Positions 12,898 through 21,285 of a stretch of DNA of 64,000 nt are shown here, one piece after another. Both the position numbers and the translations under genes were made by a program. Origin of the DNA: Micromonospora saelicesensis. GTDB lineage: Bacteria; Actinomycetota; Actinomycetes; Mycobacteriales; Micromonosporaceae. Location: contig NZ_FMCR01000003.1 of the NCBI RefSeq assembly GCF_900091575.1, positions 310,001-374,000 of the forward strand, in the 5' to 3' direction. Numbering within the stretch: position 1 is the first letter of the stretch; each line of letters begins with the position of its first letter. The notes beneath the pieces are model-generated. The model ran no database searches and was not told the origin of the DNA. It saw nothing but the letters and a program-made list of their open reading frames with translations.

Positions 12898-13431
12898 GTG
12901 GTGCGAGAGTTGCTGACCGTGGGACACGGCGCGGCCGATCGGGGCCGGCTGGGAGAGTTGCTGACCGGGGCCGGGATCGCCCAGGTGGTGGACGTGCGGC
13001 GATACCCAGCCAGCCGCACCAACCCGGACGTCCGCCGCGAGGAACTCGAACGGTGGCTGCCCGAGTGCGGCATCGACTACCGCTGGGAGCCGCGGCTCGG
13101 CGGACGACGGCACGTCCCGGCCGGGGAGCCGGAGCCGGACACCTGGTGGACGGTCGCGGCGTTCCGGGCGTACGCCGCCCACACGCGGACGGCCGAGTTC
13201 GACGACGCGCTCGCCGAGGTGCTCGCCGAGGCGGATCGTCGGACCACAGCGATCATGTGCAGCGAGAGCGTGTGGTGGCGCTGCCACCGGCGGTTGATCG
13301 CCGACGTCGCGACGCTGGGCAACGGAGTCCCCGTGGCGCACCTGATGCCGGACGGCCGCCTCAGCCCACACCGGCCGGCCGAGGGCGCCCGCCGACTGCC
13401 CGACGGTCACCTGCTGTGGGACGACGCCTGA
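12898..13431 (+). CDS. DUF488 domain protein
   Basis: 177 residues of the DUF488 family (TVGHGAADRGRLGELL, VVDVRRYPASRTNP, and the C-terminal CSESVWWRCHRRLIA with two cysteines). The biochemical function is unknown; the conserved Cys and CHR motif are the family hallmark. It starts at one of two consecutive GTG codons (12898, 12901). It ends 1 nt before the stop of the converging acetyltransferase gene. Confidence 0.85.
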   Translation: MVRELLTVGHGAADRGRLGELLTGAGIAQVVDVRRYPASRTNPDVRREELERWLPECGIDYRWEPRLGGRRHVPAGEPEPDTWWTVAAFRAYAAHTRTAEFDDALAEVLAEADRRTTAIMCSESVWWRCHRRLIADVATLGNGVPVAHLMPDGRLSPHRPAEGARRLPDGHLLWDDA

Positions 13432-13432
13432 G

Positions 13433-13939
13433 TCACTCCACCAGGTCGTCGGCGAGCAGGTCCATCAACAGGCCGTCGTGCCAGCGGCCGTCCGCGCCGC
13501 GCTCGTAGCGGCGCAGCACCCCCACCGGGCGAAAACCAACCTTCGCGTACGCCCGGATGGCGGCGCTGTTCGCCGCGGCCGGGTCGATGGTGAAGCGGTG
13601 GTGGCCGTACTCGTCGATCAGGTGCCGGGCCAGGGTGCGGATGGCGTCACCGCCGAGGCCGGCGCCGCGCTCCGCCGGGTCGAGGAAGACGTCCAGGCTG
13701 GCGTGCCGGTAGTCCGGGTCCGCCTCGGCGTACCACTGGATCGCGCCGATCACCCTACCGTCGTGCTCGATGGCGTACACGTGCAGGTCGTCGTCGGCGA
13801 GGTCGGCGCGCACGGAGTCGGCCAGGTCGTCGCCGCCCCGCCACCACCGGCGTACCTCCGGGTCGGCCCGGATCGCGGCGAGGGCCGGCACGTCCGCGAC
13901 CGTCGCCGGTCGTAGTGTCACCGCCCGCCCTCGCAGCAC
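13433..13939 (-). CDS. GNAT N-acetyltransferase, AAC(6')/RimJ-like
   Basis: 168 residues. The GNAT acetyl-CoA motif is DPAERGAGLGGDAIRTLARHL; the region before it (VIGAIQWYAEADPDYRHASLDVFLD) and the C-terminal NSAAIRAYAKVGFRPVG resemble the AAC(6')-Ib/RimL branch. The substrate could be a ribosomal protein or an aminoglycoside; nothing decides this. It is the last gene of bioB-bsaP-GNAT, with a GTG start 4 nt after bsaP. Confidence 0.85.
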   Translation of the reverse strand: MLRGRAVTLRPATVADVPALAAIRADPEVRRWWRGGDDLADSVRADLADDDLHVYAIEHDGRVIGAIQWYAEADPDYRHASLDVFLDPAERGAGLGGDAIRTLARHLIDEYGHHRFTIDPAAANSAAIRAYAKVGFRPVGVLRRYERGADGRWHDGLLMDLLADDLVE

Positions 13940-13943
13940 CGGC

Positions 13944-14144
13944 TCAGCCCCGGATCTCGCCGTGCTCGACGCAGACCGCCGACCAGCCCACCGGCAGCAC
14001 CTGCACCTTCATCCGGCGACGGCAGTGGGGGCAGAACCGGGGCGGCTCCAACTGGCGGGCCGACGCGCAGGCCGGGTGGGCGGTGGCCGTCGCCGGCTCA
14101 CCGCACCGGTCGCACCACAGCTCCGTCGTCGTCATTGTCGTCAC
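13944..14144 (-). CDS. bsaP: Biotin synthase auxiliary protein BsaP-like, cysteine-rich
   Basis: 66 residues with a Cys-rich pattern: CDRCG, HPAC, CPHC, then a C-terminal CVEHGEIRG. Small proteins of this type directly follow bioB in many actinobacteria and are known as BsaP, needed for biotin synthase activity in mycobacteria. The GTG start (14144) overlaps the bioB stop (GTGA), so translation is coupled; an ATG three codons later (14135) is an alternative. The cysteine/histidine set suggests a metal or iron-sulfur site. Confidence 0.82.
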   Translation of the reverse strand: MTTMTTTELWCDRCGEPATATAHPACASARQLEPPRFCPHCRRRMKVQVLPVGWSAVCVEHGEIRG

Positions 14145-15136
14145 AGCGTGGCGGAGAGCGCCTTGACCGGCATCTTCAACTCGTCCAGCAGCTCCAGGTC
14201 GGCGGTCGCCGGTCGGCCCAGCGTGGTCAGGTAGTTGCCGACGATCACCGCGTTGATGCCGCCGAGCAGACCATCACGGGTGCCGAGGTCGCCGAGGGTG
14301 ATCTCGCGCCCACCGGCGTACCGCAGGATGGTGCGCGGCATGGCCAGCCGGAACGCGGCGATGGCCCGCAGCGCGTCCTTGCCCTCCACCACCGGACGGT
14401 CACCCAGCGGGGTGCCGGGACGCGGGTTGAGGAAGTTGAGCGGCACCTCGTGCGGGTTCAGCTCGGCGAGCTGCGCGGCGAACTCGGCCCGCTGCTCGAC
14501 GGTCTCACCGAGGCCGAGGATGCCACCGCAGCACACCTCCATGCCGGAGTCGCGCACCATCCGCAGCGTCTCCCAGCGCTCCTCCCACGAGTGCGTGGTG
14601 ACCACGTTGGGGAAGTACGACCGGCAGGTCTCCAGATTGTGGTTGTAGCGGTGCACGCCCATGTCGACCAGGTCGTCGACCTGCTCCTTGCTGAGCATGC
14701 CCAGCGACGCGGCCACCTGGATGTCGACAGCCGCCTTGATGGCGGCGACGCCCTCACGCATCTGCTTCATCAGCCGGGCGTCCGGCCCGCGGACCGCGGC
14801 CACGATGCAGAACTCGGTGGCCCCGGTCGCGGCGGTCTGCTTCGCCGCCTCGACCAGCGACGGGATGTCCAGCCAGACCGAGCGCACCGGCGAGGTGAAC
14901 AGGCCCGACTGCGAGCAGAAGTGGCAGTCTTCCGGGCAGCCGCCGGTCTTGAGCGAGACGATCCCCTCGACCTCGACCTCCGGGCCGCACCAGCGCATCC
15001 GCACGTCGTGAGCGAGCTGGAGGGCGGCGGGCAGGTGCTCGTCGGGCAGGTTCAGCACGGCGAGGACGCCGGCCTGATCGAGGCCGACACCGTCACCCAG
15101 GACCTGGGTCCGGGCCTGGTCGAGGATCTCTGGCAT
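14141..15136 (-). CDS. bioB: Biotin synthase
   Basis: 331-residue radical-SAM enzyme that inserts sulfur into dethiobiotin, the last step of biotin synthesis. The [4Fe-4S] motif is CPEDCHFC (Cys67, Cys71, Cys74) in the [14 protein letters not shown] block. Other family blocks include [14 protein letters not shown] and [12 protein letters not shown]. The ATG at 15136 begins MPEILDQAR; the frame stays open far upstream, through bioF in antisense, which is an artefact. It is transcribed divergently from bioF-bioD and coupled to bsaP. A candidate leaderless promoter lies 7 nt upstream. Confidence 0.97.
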   Translation of the reverse strand: MPEILDQARTQVLGDGVGLDQAGVLAVLNLPDEHLPAALQLAHDVRMRWCGPEVEVEGIVSLKTGGCPEDCHFCSQSGLFTSPVRSVWLDIPSLVEAAKQTAATGATEFCIVAAVRGPDARLMKQMREGVAAIKAAVDIQVAASLGMLSKEQVDDLVDMGVHRYNHNLETCRSYFPNVVTTHSWEERWETLRMVRDSGMEVCCGGILGLGETVEQRAEFAAQLAELNPHEVPLNFLNPRPGTPLGDRPVVEGKDALRAIAAFRLAMPRTILRYAGGREITLGDLGTRDGLLGGINAVIVGNYLTTLGRPATADLELLDELKMPVKALSATL

Positions 15137-15143
15137 GGCTCGT

Positions 15144-15172
15144 ACCCTACAAGGCTCTCCGATCAGCCGGAA
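15144..15172 (-). promoter_or_regulatory. bioB: Candidate bioB promoter, leaderless type
   Basis: On the minus strand TTCCGG (15172-15167), a 17-nt spacer and TAGGGT (15149-15144) precede the bioB ATG by 7 nt, the layout of actinobacterial leaderless promoters. The -35 box is weak. The 156-nt bioB-bioF interval holds no obvious repressor palindrome. Confidence 0.45.
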
Positions 15173-15292
15173 TGGCCTGGCAGCCCGGTCGGCACCTTGC
15201 ACCGAGTGGAATCGTCGGGCCGGTGGCGGCGGGTGGTAATTTCGCCCGGCGGGTGTCGGGCTGACCGGCACGCACAGCGGGGGAGGGTGACG

Positions 15293-16429
15293 GTGGCGGA
15301 CTGGCTGGCGGCGCTCGACCGCCGCGCGGAGCTGCGGGCGAAGGCCGGGCTCACCAGGCGACTGCATCCGCGTCCGGCCGACGATCAGATGACCGATCTG
15401 GCCGGCAACGACTACCTCGGTCTGGCCACCCACCCGGACGTCATCGCCGCGGCCACGGCGGCCCTGTCGGCGTACGGGCTGGGGGCGACCGGGTCGCGCC
15501 TGGTCCGGGGCTCCACCGACGCGCACCGGGCGCTGGAGGAGGATCTGGCCCGCTGGCTGGGCACCGACGGTGCCCTGGTCTTCTCCTCCGGCTACCTGGC
15601 CAACATCGGCGCGCTGCGGGCGCTCGTCCAACCTCGGACGCTGCTCGTCTCCGACGCGCACAACCACGCGTCGCTGATCGACGGCTGCCGCATCTCCGGT
15701 GCGGAGACGGTGGTCACCCCGCACGCCGACGTCGACGCGGTAGCCGCCGCGCTCGGGGCCGCTCCCGGCCGCCCGGCGGTGGTGGTGACCGAGTCGGTCT
15801 TCTCGGTCGACGGTGATCTCGCCCCGCTGGCTCGGCTGCACGCCGTGGCCCGCCGTCACGGCGCGCTGCTGCTGGTCGACGACGCGCACGCGCTGGGCCT
15901 GACCGGCCCGGCCGGCGCGGGCGCGGTGGCGGCCACCGGGCTGGCCGGCGAGCCGGACGTGGTGGTGACCGCCACCCTGTCCAAGGCGCTCGGTGGCGCC
16001 GGTGGCGTTGTCGCCGGCCCGGCCGAGTTCGTCCGGCATCTGGTCGAGACCGGGCGCACGTTCATCTTCGACACGGCACTGCCGCCGGCGGTCGCCGCCG
16101 GTGTGCACGCCGCGCTGCGGCTCGCCCGGGCCGGCGACGACCTGCGCACCGAACTCTCCGTCCGGGTGGGGCTGGCGGTCGGTCGACTGCGGGCAGCCGG
16201 GCTGACCGTCTCCGCCCCGGACGCGGCGGTGATCTCGGTGACCGCCCCGGGGCCGGAGGCGGCGACGGCCTGGGCCGCGGACTGCCGGGACCGGGGTGTC
16301 GCGGTGGGCTGTTTCCGGCCACCATCCACCCCGGACAGCCGCTCCCGCCTGCGCCTCACGGTGAGCGCGGGGGTGCCCCGGGCGGCGTTCGAGCGGGCGC
16401 TGGACGTCATCGTGGACACCGCCCCATGA
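15293..16429 (+). CDS. bioF: 8-amino-7-oxononanoate synthase
   Basis: 378-residue PLP-dependent alpha-oxoamine synthase that condenses pimeloyl-ACP/CoA with L-alanine. The PLP lysine is Lys231 in [13 protein letters not shown]. The substrate-site [13 protein letters not shown], the VDDAHALG aspartate-histidine block and the GSRLVRGST glycine-rich stretch are intact. The GTG at 15293 follows a GGGGGAGG ribosome site; the frame is open far upstream, but that part is antisense to bioB. Its stop overlaps the bioD start (ATGA). Confidence 0.95.
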   Translation: MADWLAALDRRAELRAKAGLTRRLHPRPADDQMTDLAGNDYLGLATHPDVIAAATAALSAYGLGATGSRLVRGSTDAHRALEEDLARWLGTDGALVFSSGYLANIGALRALVQPRTLLVSDAHNHASLIDGCRISGAETVVTPHADVDAVAAALGAAPGRPAVVVTESVFSVDGDLAPLARLHAVARRHGALLLVDDAHALGLTGPAGAGAVAATGLAGEPDVVVTATLSKALGGAGGVVAGPAEFVRHLVETGRTFIFDTALPPAVAAGVHAALRLARAGDDLRTELSVRVGLAVGRLRAAGLTVSAPDAAVISVTAPGPEAATAWAADCRDRGVAVGCFRPPSTPDSRSRLRLTVSAGVPRAAFERALDVIVDTAP

Positions 16430-17151
16430 CCGGCTGGGCGGGGTCGGTGCTGGTCACCGGGACGGACACCGAGGTCGGCAAGACGGTGGTGACCGCGGCG
16501 ATCGCGGCCGCCGCACAGGCCGCCGGGCTGCGGGTGGCGGTGGTCAAACCGGGTCAGACCGGTACGGCCGGTGGTGAGCCCGGCGACGTGGACGCGGTGA
16601 ACCGGCTGGCTGCGCCGCTGACCGGCCGGACCCTGGCCAGCTACCCGGATCCGCTCGCCCCGTTGGCCGCCGCGCGGGTCGCCGACCTGCCGCCGCTGGA
16701 GTTGTACGCGGCGGTGGACGCCGTCCGTGCGGAGGCCGACAAGCACGACCTCGTGCTGATCGAGGGCGCGGGTGGGTTGCTGGTCCCGATGGGGCTGCGG
16801 CCGTCGGGGGAGCCGTGGACGATGGCCGACCTGGCGGTGTCGCTCGGCGCGCCCGCTGTGGTGGTCGCCCGCGCCGGGTTGGGCACGCTCAACCACACCG
16901 CGTTGACCCTGGAGGCGCTGGACCGTAGGGCGGTGCCGGCCGGTGTGGTGATCGGCGCCTGGCCGGCCCGGCCGGAGCTGGTGCACTGGACGAACCTCAC
17001 CGACCTGGTGCCGAACCTGCTCGGCGCGCTGCCCGACGGCGCCGGCGCGATGGACCCGGGCGTGTTCCGGCGGTCCGCGCCGGGTTGGCTCACCCCGGCC
17101 CTGCACGGCGTGCTCGACGACTGGCGGGTCTGGGCCGAGGAGAGCGGCTGA
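16426..17151 (+). CDS. bioD: ATP-dependent dethiobiotin synthetase
   Basis: 241 residues. The P-loop GTDTEVGKT (residues 12-20) is the BioD signature, and VVKPGQTG and [11 protein letters not shown] form the substrate/Mg site. It catalyses ureido-ring closure of DAPA to dethiobiotin. It is coupled to bioF by a 4-nt overlap. The DAPA aminotransferase gene bioA is absent from the window, so the pathway is completed elsewhere. Confidence 0.95.
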   Translation: MTGWAGSVLVTGTDTEVGKTVVTAAIAAAAQAAGLRVAVVKPGQTGTAGGEPGDVDAVNRLAAPLTGRTLASYPDPLAPLAAARVADLPPLELYAAVDAVRAEADKHDLVLIEGAGGLLVPMGLRPSGEPWTMADLAVSLGAPAVVVARAGLGTLNHTALTLEALDRRAVPAGVVIGAWPARPELVHWTNLTDLVPNLLGALPDGAGAMDPGVFRRSAPGWLTPALHGVLDDWRVWAEESG

Positions 17152-17172
17152 ACACCTGACTTTCGTCGGTGT
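17152..17172. promoter_or_regulatory. Candidate response-regulator site upstream of the kinase gene
   Basis: An imperfect palindrome with the core CTGACTTTCGTC immediately after the bioD stop and about 35 nt before the histidine kinase start. The same 12-mer core occurs in a perfect palindrome (21255-21270) upstream of the ABC-2 transporter operon, suggesting a shared operator for the response regulator encoded between them. Confidence 0.55.
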
Positions 17173-17205
17173 CCGCGCAGGTCGGGCGTGGGTAGCCTGA
17201 CCGCC

Positions 17206-18777
17206 GTGCGGATCCTCGACTTCCCGCCGCCGGGTTGGCTGCACCGGCGGCGTCGCCTGCTGCTGGACGTGCTGCTCTTTGCGGTGGTGGCCGCACCGGT
17301 CGGCTACGCCGAGGCCAGCCCGCCCTACACGCGGTACACGCTGCCGCTGTTGGTCGGCAAGCTGCTGCTGCTCACTGTCGCGGTGGTGGCGAGTCGACGT
17401 CAGCCGTTGGTCGCCCTGGTGCTGGCGGTGCTCGGGTCGTTGGTCGATGGCAACTTCGTGTTCGCCATTCCGGTCTTCAGCTATCTCGCCGGGCGGCGCA
17501 GCGCCGCCGTGGGTCCAGCGATCATGGTCTTCCTGCTGATCACGGCCGGTGGTACGGCTCTCAACCTGGGGCTGCTCGGCGCCGGCGCGGCCACCTGGTT
17601 CCTGCTCGCCTCGGTGCTGCTCTTCGCCGCCGTGTTCCCCTGGTTGGTCGGCCGGTACCGCCGCCAGCAGCAGGAGTTGACCGACGCCGGTCGCCGGCAC
17701 GTCGACGCGCTGACCCGCGAGCAGCGGGGTGCCGCCGAGCGGAGCCGGCTGCGTGAGCGGGCCCGGATCGCCGGAGAGATGCACGACTCGCTCGGTCACG
17801 ACCTCAGCCTGATCGCGTTGCGCGCCGCCGCCCTGGAGGTCGCCGCCGACCTGGACGACCGGCACCGGGCCGCGGCGGGGGAGTTGCGGGCCAGCGTCTC
17901 CGCCGCCACCGAGCGACTGCACGAGATCATCGGGGTGCTCCGCGAGGAGGCTGGCGCGTCGCTGCGTCCGAGCGGGGAGACCGTGGCCGACCTGGTCGAG
18001 GGCGCCCGGGAGGCCGGCATGGCGGTACGGCTGGACACCGCCCCGGTGGTCGCGGACCTACCGGCGATGACCGGTCACGCGGCGCACCGGATCGTGCGGG
18101 AGGCGCTGACCAACGCGGCCCGGTACGCGCCGGGTGCCCCGGTCGACGTGCGCCTCACCCGCGACGGTGACCGGATCGAGGTGACAGTCGTCAACGACGC
18201 TCCGCCGGCCGGGCCGCTGCCCGCCCCGCCGTCGCAGGGCAGTGGGCTGCTCGCCCTCGCCGAGCGGGTCCGCCTCGCCGGCGGGACCCTCGACGCCGGC
18301 CACCGGGCCGACGGCGGGTTCGCGGTACGAGCGGTGCTGCCGGCCACCGCGGCGCCGCCCGAGCCGATCGGGTCGGCGGCCGAGGCCGGGCCGACGTCCT
18401 GGTCCGACGAGCGACAGGGTCCGGCGGAGCGGCCGCTGGACGCCGAGCGGCGGCTGCACGACGCCAGGCGGCGGGTTCGCCGCAGCCTGCTGGTGGCGCT
18501 CGTCGCCCCGGTCGGGTTCGCCCTGGTGCTCTCGTTCGTCTACTACCCGGTGGCGACCGCCGGGACGGTGCTGGACCGGGCCACCTTCGACCAGATGCGC
18601 GTCGGTGCGGCCCGGTCCGAGCTGGTCGGGCTGCCCCGGCGGCAGTTGGAACGCCCGACACCGGTCGACCGGGCCGGCTGCGAGTACTACACCGACGGCA
18701 ACTTCCCCCTCGCCGCGCCGACCTGGCGGCTCTGCTTCACCGACGGCCGACTGGTCAGCAAGGAGTGGATCGCGTAG
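17206..18777 (+). CDS. Sensor histidine kinase, DesK/NarX (HisKA_3) type, with an extra C-terminal TM domain
   Basis: 523 residues. About five N-terminal membrane segments, then a HisKA_3 box with the phosphoacceptor His193 in AGEMHDSLGHDLS, and an ATPase domain ending in GSGLLALAERVRLAGG. Unusually, after the ATPase domain there is another membrane segment (LLVALVAPVGFALVLSFVYY) and about 70 residues resembling the SmpA/OmlA fold (QMRVGAARSEL..., Cys, WRLCFTDGRLVSKEW). A TAGCCT -10 box lies 7 nt before the GTG, so the mRNA is probably leaderless. It overlaps the response regulator gene by 1 nt (TAGTG). Confidence 0.9.
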   Translation: MRILDFPPPGWLHRRRRLLLDVLLFAVVAAPVGYAEASPPYTRYTLPLLVGKLLLLTVAVVASRRQPLVALVLAVLGSLVDGNFVFAIPVFSYLAGRRSAAVGPAIMVFLLITAGGTALNLGLLGAGAATWFLLASVLLFAAVFPWLVGRYRRQQQELTDAGRRHVDALTREQRGAAERSRLRERARIAGEMHDSLGHDLSLIALRAAALEVAADLDDRHRAAAGELRASVSAATERLHEIIGVLREEAGASLRPSGETVADLVEGAREAGMAVRLDTAPVVADLPAMTGHAAHRIVREALTNAARYAPGAPVDVRLTRDGDRIEVTVVNDAPPAGPLPAPPSQGSGLLALAERVRLAGGTLDAGHRADGGFAVRAVLPATAAPPEPIGSAAEAGPTSWSDERQGPAERPLDAERRLHDARRRVRRSLLVALVAPVGFALVLSFVYYPVATAGTVLDRATFDQMRVGAARSELVGLPRRQLERPTPVDRAGCEYYTDGNFPLAAPTWRLCFTDGRLVSKEWIA

Positions 18778-19454
18778 TGGACACCGACACGACGGGGGCA
18801 CCGCCGATCCGGGTGGTACTGGCCGACGACGAGGCGATGATCCGGGCCGGTGTCCGGGCCATCCTCGCCAGTGATCCCGGCATCGAAGTGGTCGCCGAGG
18901 CCGGCGACGGGCACGCGGCGGTGGAGCTGGTCCGGGCCCACCGACCCCGGGTCGCGCTGCTGGACATCCGGATGCCGCGGCTGGACGGGCTGGCCGCCGC
19001 CGCCGAGATCCGCCGGATCGTGCCGGACACCGCGACGATCATGCTGACCACGTTCGGCGAGGACGACCACGTGGCCCGGGCGCTCGGGCACGGTGCCAGC
19101 GGGTTCCTGCTCAAGGCCGGCGACCCGCGTGAGCTGATCGCCGGTGTGCACGCCGTCGCCGACGGTGGGGCGTACCTGTCGCCGAGGGTGGCCCGCCGGG
19201 TGATCGAGCTGGGGGCCGACCGGCTGGCCCGCCGACCCGCCGCCCGGGAGCGTGCGGCCGGGCTGACCGAGCGGGAACGGGAGGTGCTGGCCCTGGTCGG
19301 GGCGGGCCTCTCCAACGCCGAGATCGCCCGCCGGCTGCACCTCGTGGAGGGCACCGTGAAGAGCTACCTGACCAGCATCTTCACCCGGCTGGACGTACGC
19401 AACCGGGTGCAGGCGGCGATCCTGGCGTACGAGGCGGGGTTGGTCGACGGCTGA
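18777..19454 (+). CDS. NarL/LuxR-family response regulator
   Basis: 225 residues. Receiver domain with the acidic pair DDE (17-19), phospho-Asp63 in LLDIRMPRLDG, and conserved T/K blocks (LTTF, LLKAG). The C-terminal LuxR-type HTH is LTEREREVLALVGAGLSNAE and GTVKSYLTSIFTRL. Partner of the kinase immediately upstream (GTG start overlapping its stop). The likely target is the converging ABC-2 transporter operon, by analogy with DesKR/YvfTU-type systems and because of the shared palindrome. Confidence 0.94.
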   Translation: MDTDTTGAPPIRVVLADDEAMIRAGVRAILASDPGIEVVAEAGDGHAAVELVRAHRPRVALLDIRMPRLDGLAAAAEIRRIVPDTATIMLTTFGEDDHVARALGHGASGFLLKAGDPRELIAGVHAVADGGAYLSPRVARRVIELGADRLARRPAARERAAGLTEREREVLALVGAGLSNAEIARRLHLVEGTVKSYLTSIFTRLDVRNRVQAAILAYEAGLVDG

Positions 19455-19479
19455 GCGGGGGTCGGGGAACCCCCGCTCA
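19452..19479. terminator. Bidirectional terminator
   Basis: A perfect 11-bp stem (TGAGCGGGGGT with its complement) and 6-nt loop between the response regulator and the converging ABC permease gene; the left arm starts within the regulator stop codon. Confidence 0.85.
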
Positions 19480-19490
19480 ACCGACATCCC

Positions 19491-20267
19491 TTACGCGTCG
19501 CGACGGCGCAGTGCGGCCCGGCCCAGCAGCAGCGCGGCGGCGGCCCACCCGGCGAGCAGGAGCAGCCCGACCAGGCGCGGGTACGGCTCGGTGTCGCCGG
19601 CCAGGAAGTGTCCGCCGGCCACGCCGGGGAACACGTCGGCGATCCGGTTCAGCACGTCGATGTCCGGCTCCTGAAGCGACAGCGGCACGATCATGAGGGT
19701 GGCGAGGAGGACGGTGAGCGTGAGCACCGCACTGCGCAACGCGGCGCCGAGGCCCAGGGCGAGCACACCGATCAGCGCCAGGTAGGTCGCCACCGCCACG
19801 ATGTCGCCGATCGTGTCGGCGGCCGGGGCGCTGCCCCACTCGCCGAGTACCGGCCGGGCGATCAGGGCGCCGACGCCGCCGAGCAGCAGCCCGAGCGCGA
19901 AGGTGACCGCCCCGGCGACCGCGGCCTTGGCCAGCAGTACGCGACCACGGGACGGGGTGCACTGCAACGTCGTGCGGATGGTGCCACTGGTGAACTCGGC
20001 GGTGATCGCGAGCAGGCCCAGCGCCAGCACCACGTACTGGGTCAGCTCCACCGAGTCGATCAGCACGCTGCCGACGGTGACGATCCCCCGGTCGTCGGTC
20101 GGGTCGTCGTTGGTGTTGTCGTTCGCCGCGTAGATGGCCAGCTGGCCGGCGCTCGCGGCCATCACCAGCAGCCCGGCCAGCGCCGTCCACCAGGTGCTCC
20201 GCACCGAGGAGAGCTTGGTCCACTCGGCGGCCACGGCGCCGTGACGGGTGCTGGTGCTGGTGCTCAT
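19491..20267 (-). CDS. ABC-2 type transporter permease
   Basis: 258-residue membrane protein with about six hydrophobic segments and the ABC-2 feature of a conserved cytoplasmic start (VAAEWTKLSSVRSTWWTAL) and an EFTSGTIRTTLQCTPSRGRVL loop. It forms an exporter with the ATPase upstream, coupled by a 4-nt overlap (ATGA). The substrate is unknown; DesKR/YvfTU-linked exporters often handle lipids or cationic compounds. Confidence 0.91.
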   Translation of the reverse strand: MSTSTSTRHGAVAAEWTKLSSVRSTWWTALAGLLVMAASAGQLAIYAANDNTNDDPTDDRGIVTVGSVLIDSVELTQYVVLALGLLAITAEFTSGTIRTTLQCTPSRGRVLLAKAAVAGAVTFALGLLLGGVGALIARPVLGEWGSAPAADTIGDIVAVATYLALIGVLALGLGAALRSAVLTLTVLLATLMIVPLSLQEPDIDVLNRIADVFPGVAGGHFLAGDTEPYPRLVGLLLLAGWAAAALLLGRAALRRRDA

Positions 20268-21196
20268 CGCGCCCCACCTCCGGTCGGGCCACCGGCGTAC
20301 TCGACGCTGTCGGCGGTCAGCTCCATGAACGCCTGCTCCAGCGACGCGGCGTGCGCGCTCAGCTCGTGCAGTCGTACCCCCAGTTCGTGGGCCAGGTCGC
20401 CGACCTGGTCGGCGGTGGCGCCGGTGACGGTCAGCTCGTTCCGGTCGGCCGCCTCGACGCTCGCCCCGGCGGCGGTGAGGCGCGCGGCGAGCGCGGCCAG
20501 CCCGTCCGGGTGCGGGCTGCGGACCCGGACCGCGACGGTGCTGCGGGCGATCACCTCGCCGATCGGCTCGTCGGCGAGCAGTCGGCCCCGGCCGATCACC
20601 ACGAGCTGGTCGGCGGTGAGCTGCATCTCGCTCATCAGGTGGCTGGAGACGAAGATCGTCCGCCCCTCGTCGGCCAGCGAGCGCATTAGCTGCCGCACCC
20701 AGCGCACCCCGTCCGGGTCGAGGCCGTTCACCGGCTCGTCGAACATCAGCACCGGCGGGTCGCCGAGCAGCGCGCCGGCGATGCCGAGCCGTTGGCCCAT
20801 GCCGAGCGAGAGCGTCCGCCCCGGCTTGGCGGCGGCCCGTCCGTCGAGCCCGACGGTGTCCAACACCTCGTCGACCCGGCGGGTCGGGATGCCGTTGCTG
20901 TGCGCCATGGCTCGCAGGTGTGCCCGGCCGGACCGGGCCGGGTGGATGGCCCGGGCGTCGAGCAGCGCGCCCACCTCGTGCAGCGGCCGGCGCAACTCCC
21001 GGTACGCGCGCCCGCCCACCAGGGCCTGCCCGGCGGTGGGACGGTCCAGCCCGAGGATCATCCGCATGGTGGTGGACTTGCCGGCGCCGTTGGGGCCGAG
21101 GAAGCCGGTGACCCGGCCGGGCGCGATGTCGACGGTCAACGCGTCGACCGCGACGGTCGACCCGAACCGTTTCGTCAACCCACGTAATGTGATCAT
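20264..21196 (-). CDS. ABC transporter ATP-binding protein (ABC-2 exporter)
   Basis: 310 residues. Walker A GPNGAGKST, signature LSLGMGQRLGIAGALL (the usual variant in DrrA/NatA-type ATPases), and Walker B VLMFDEPVNGLDPDG. The C-terminal 80 residues form the regulatory extension usual for this class. First gene of a two-gene operon whose promoter region holds the palindrome at 21255-21270. Confidence 0.94.
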   Translation of the reverse strand: MITLRGLTKRFGSTVAVDALTVDIAPGRVTGFLGPNGAGKSTTMRMILGLDRPTAGQALVGGRAYRELRRPLHEVGALLDARAIHPARSGRAHLRAMAHSNGIPTRRVDEVLDTVGLDGRAAAKPGRTLSLGMGQRLGIAGALLGDPPVLMFDEPVNGLDPDGVRWVRQLMRSLADEGRTIFVSSHLMSEMQLTADQLVVIGRGRLLADEPIGEVIARSTVAVRVRSPHPDGLAALAARLTAAGASVEAADRNELTVTGATADQVGDLAHELGVRLHELSAHAASLEQAFMELTADSVEYAGGPTGGGAR

Positions 21197-21254
21197 GCGC
21201 TGACGCTAGGCGAGCGGCCCGCCGCTTCGCCGCGCCCGAACGGCACCACCCACC

Positions 21255-21270
21255 CCTGACTTTCGTCAGG
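21255..21270. promoter_or_regulatory. Perfect palindrome, candidate response-regulator operator
   Basis: CCTGAC-TTTC-GTCAGG, 59 nt upstream of the ABC ATPase start. The CTGACTTTCGTC core is repeated upstream of the sensor kinase gene (17152-17172). Confidence 0.6.
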
Positions 21271-21285
21271 CCGGTTACGGGCTGC

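Noticed and set aside
14135..15292. Upstream extension of the bioF frame across bioB
   Set aside because: The extension is antisense to bioB; a strong ribosome site and family alignment put the bioF start at 15293.
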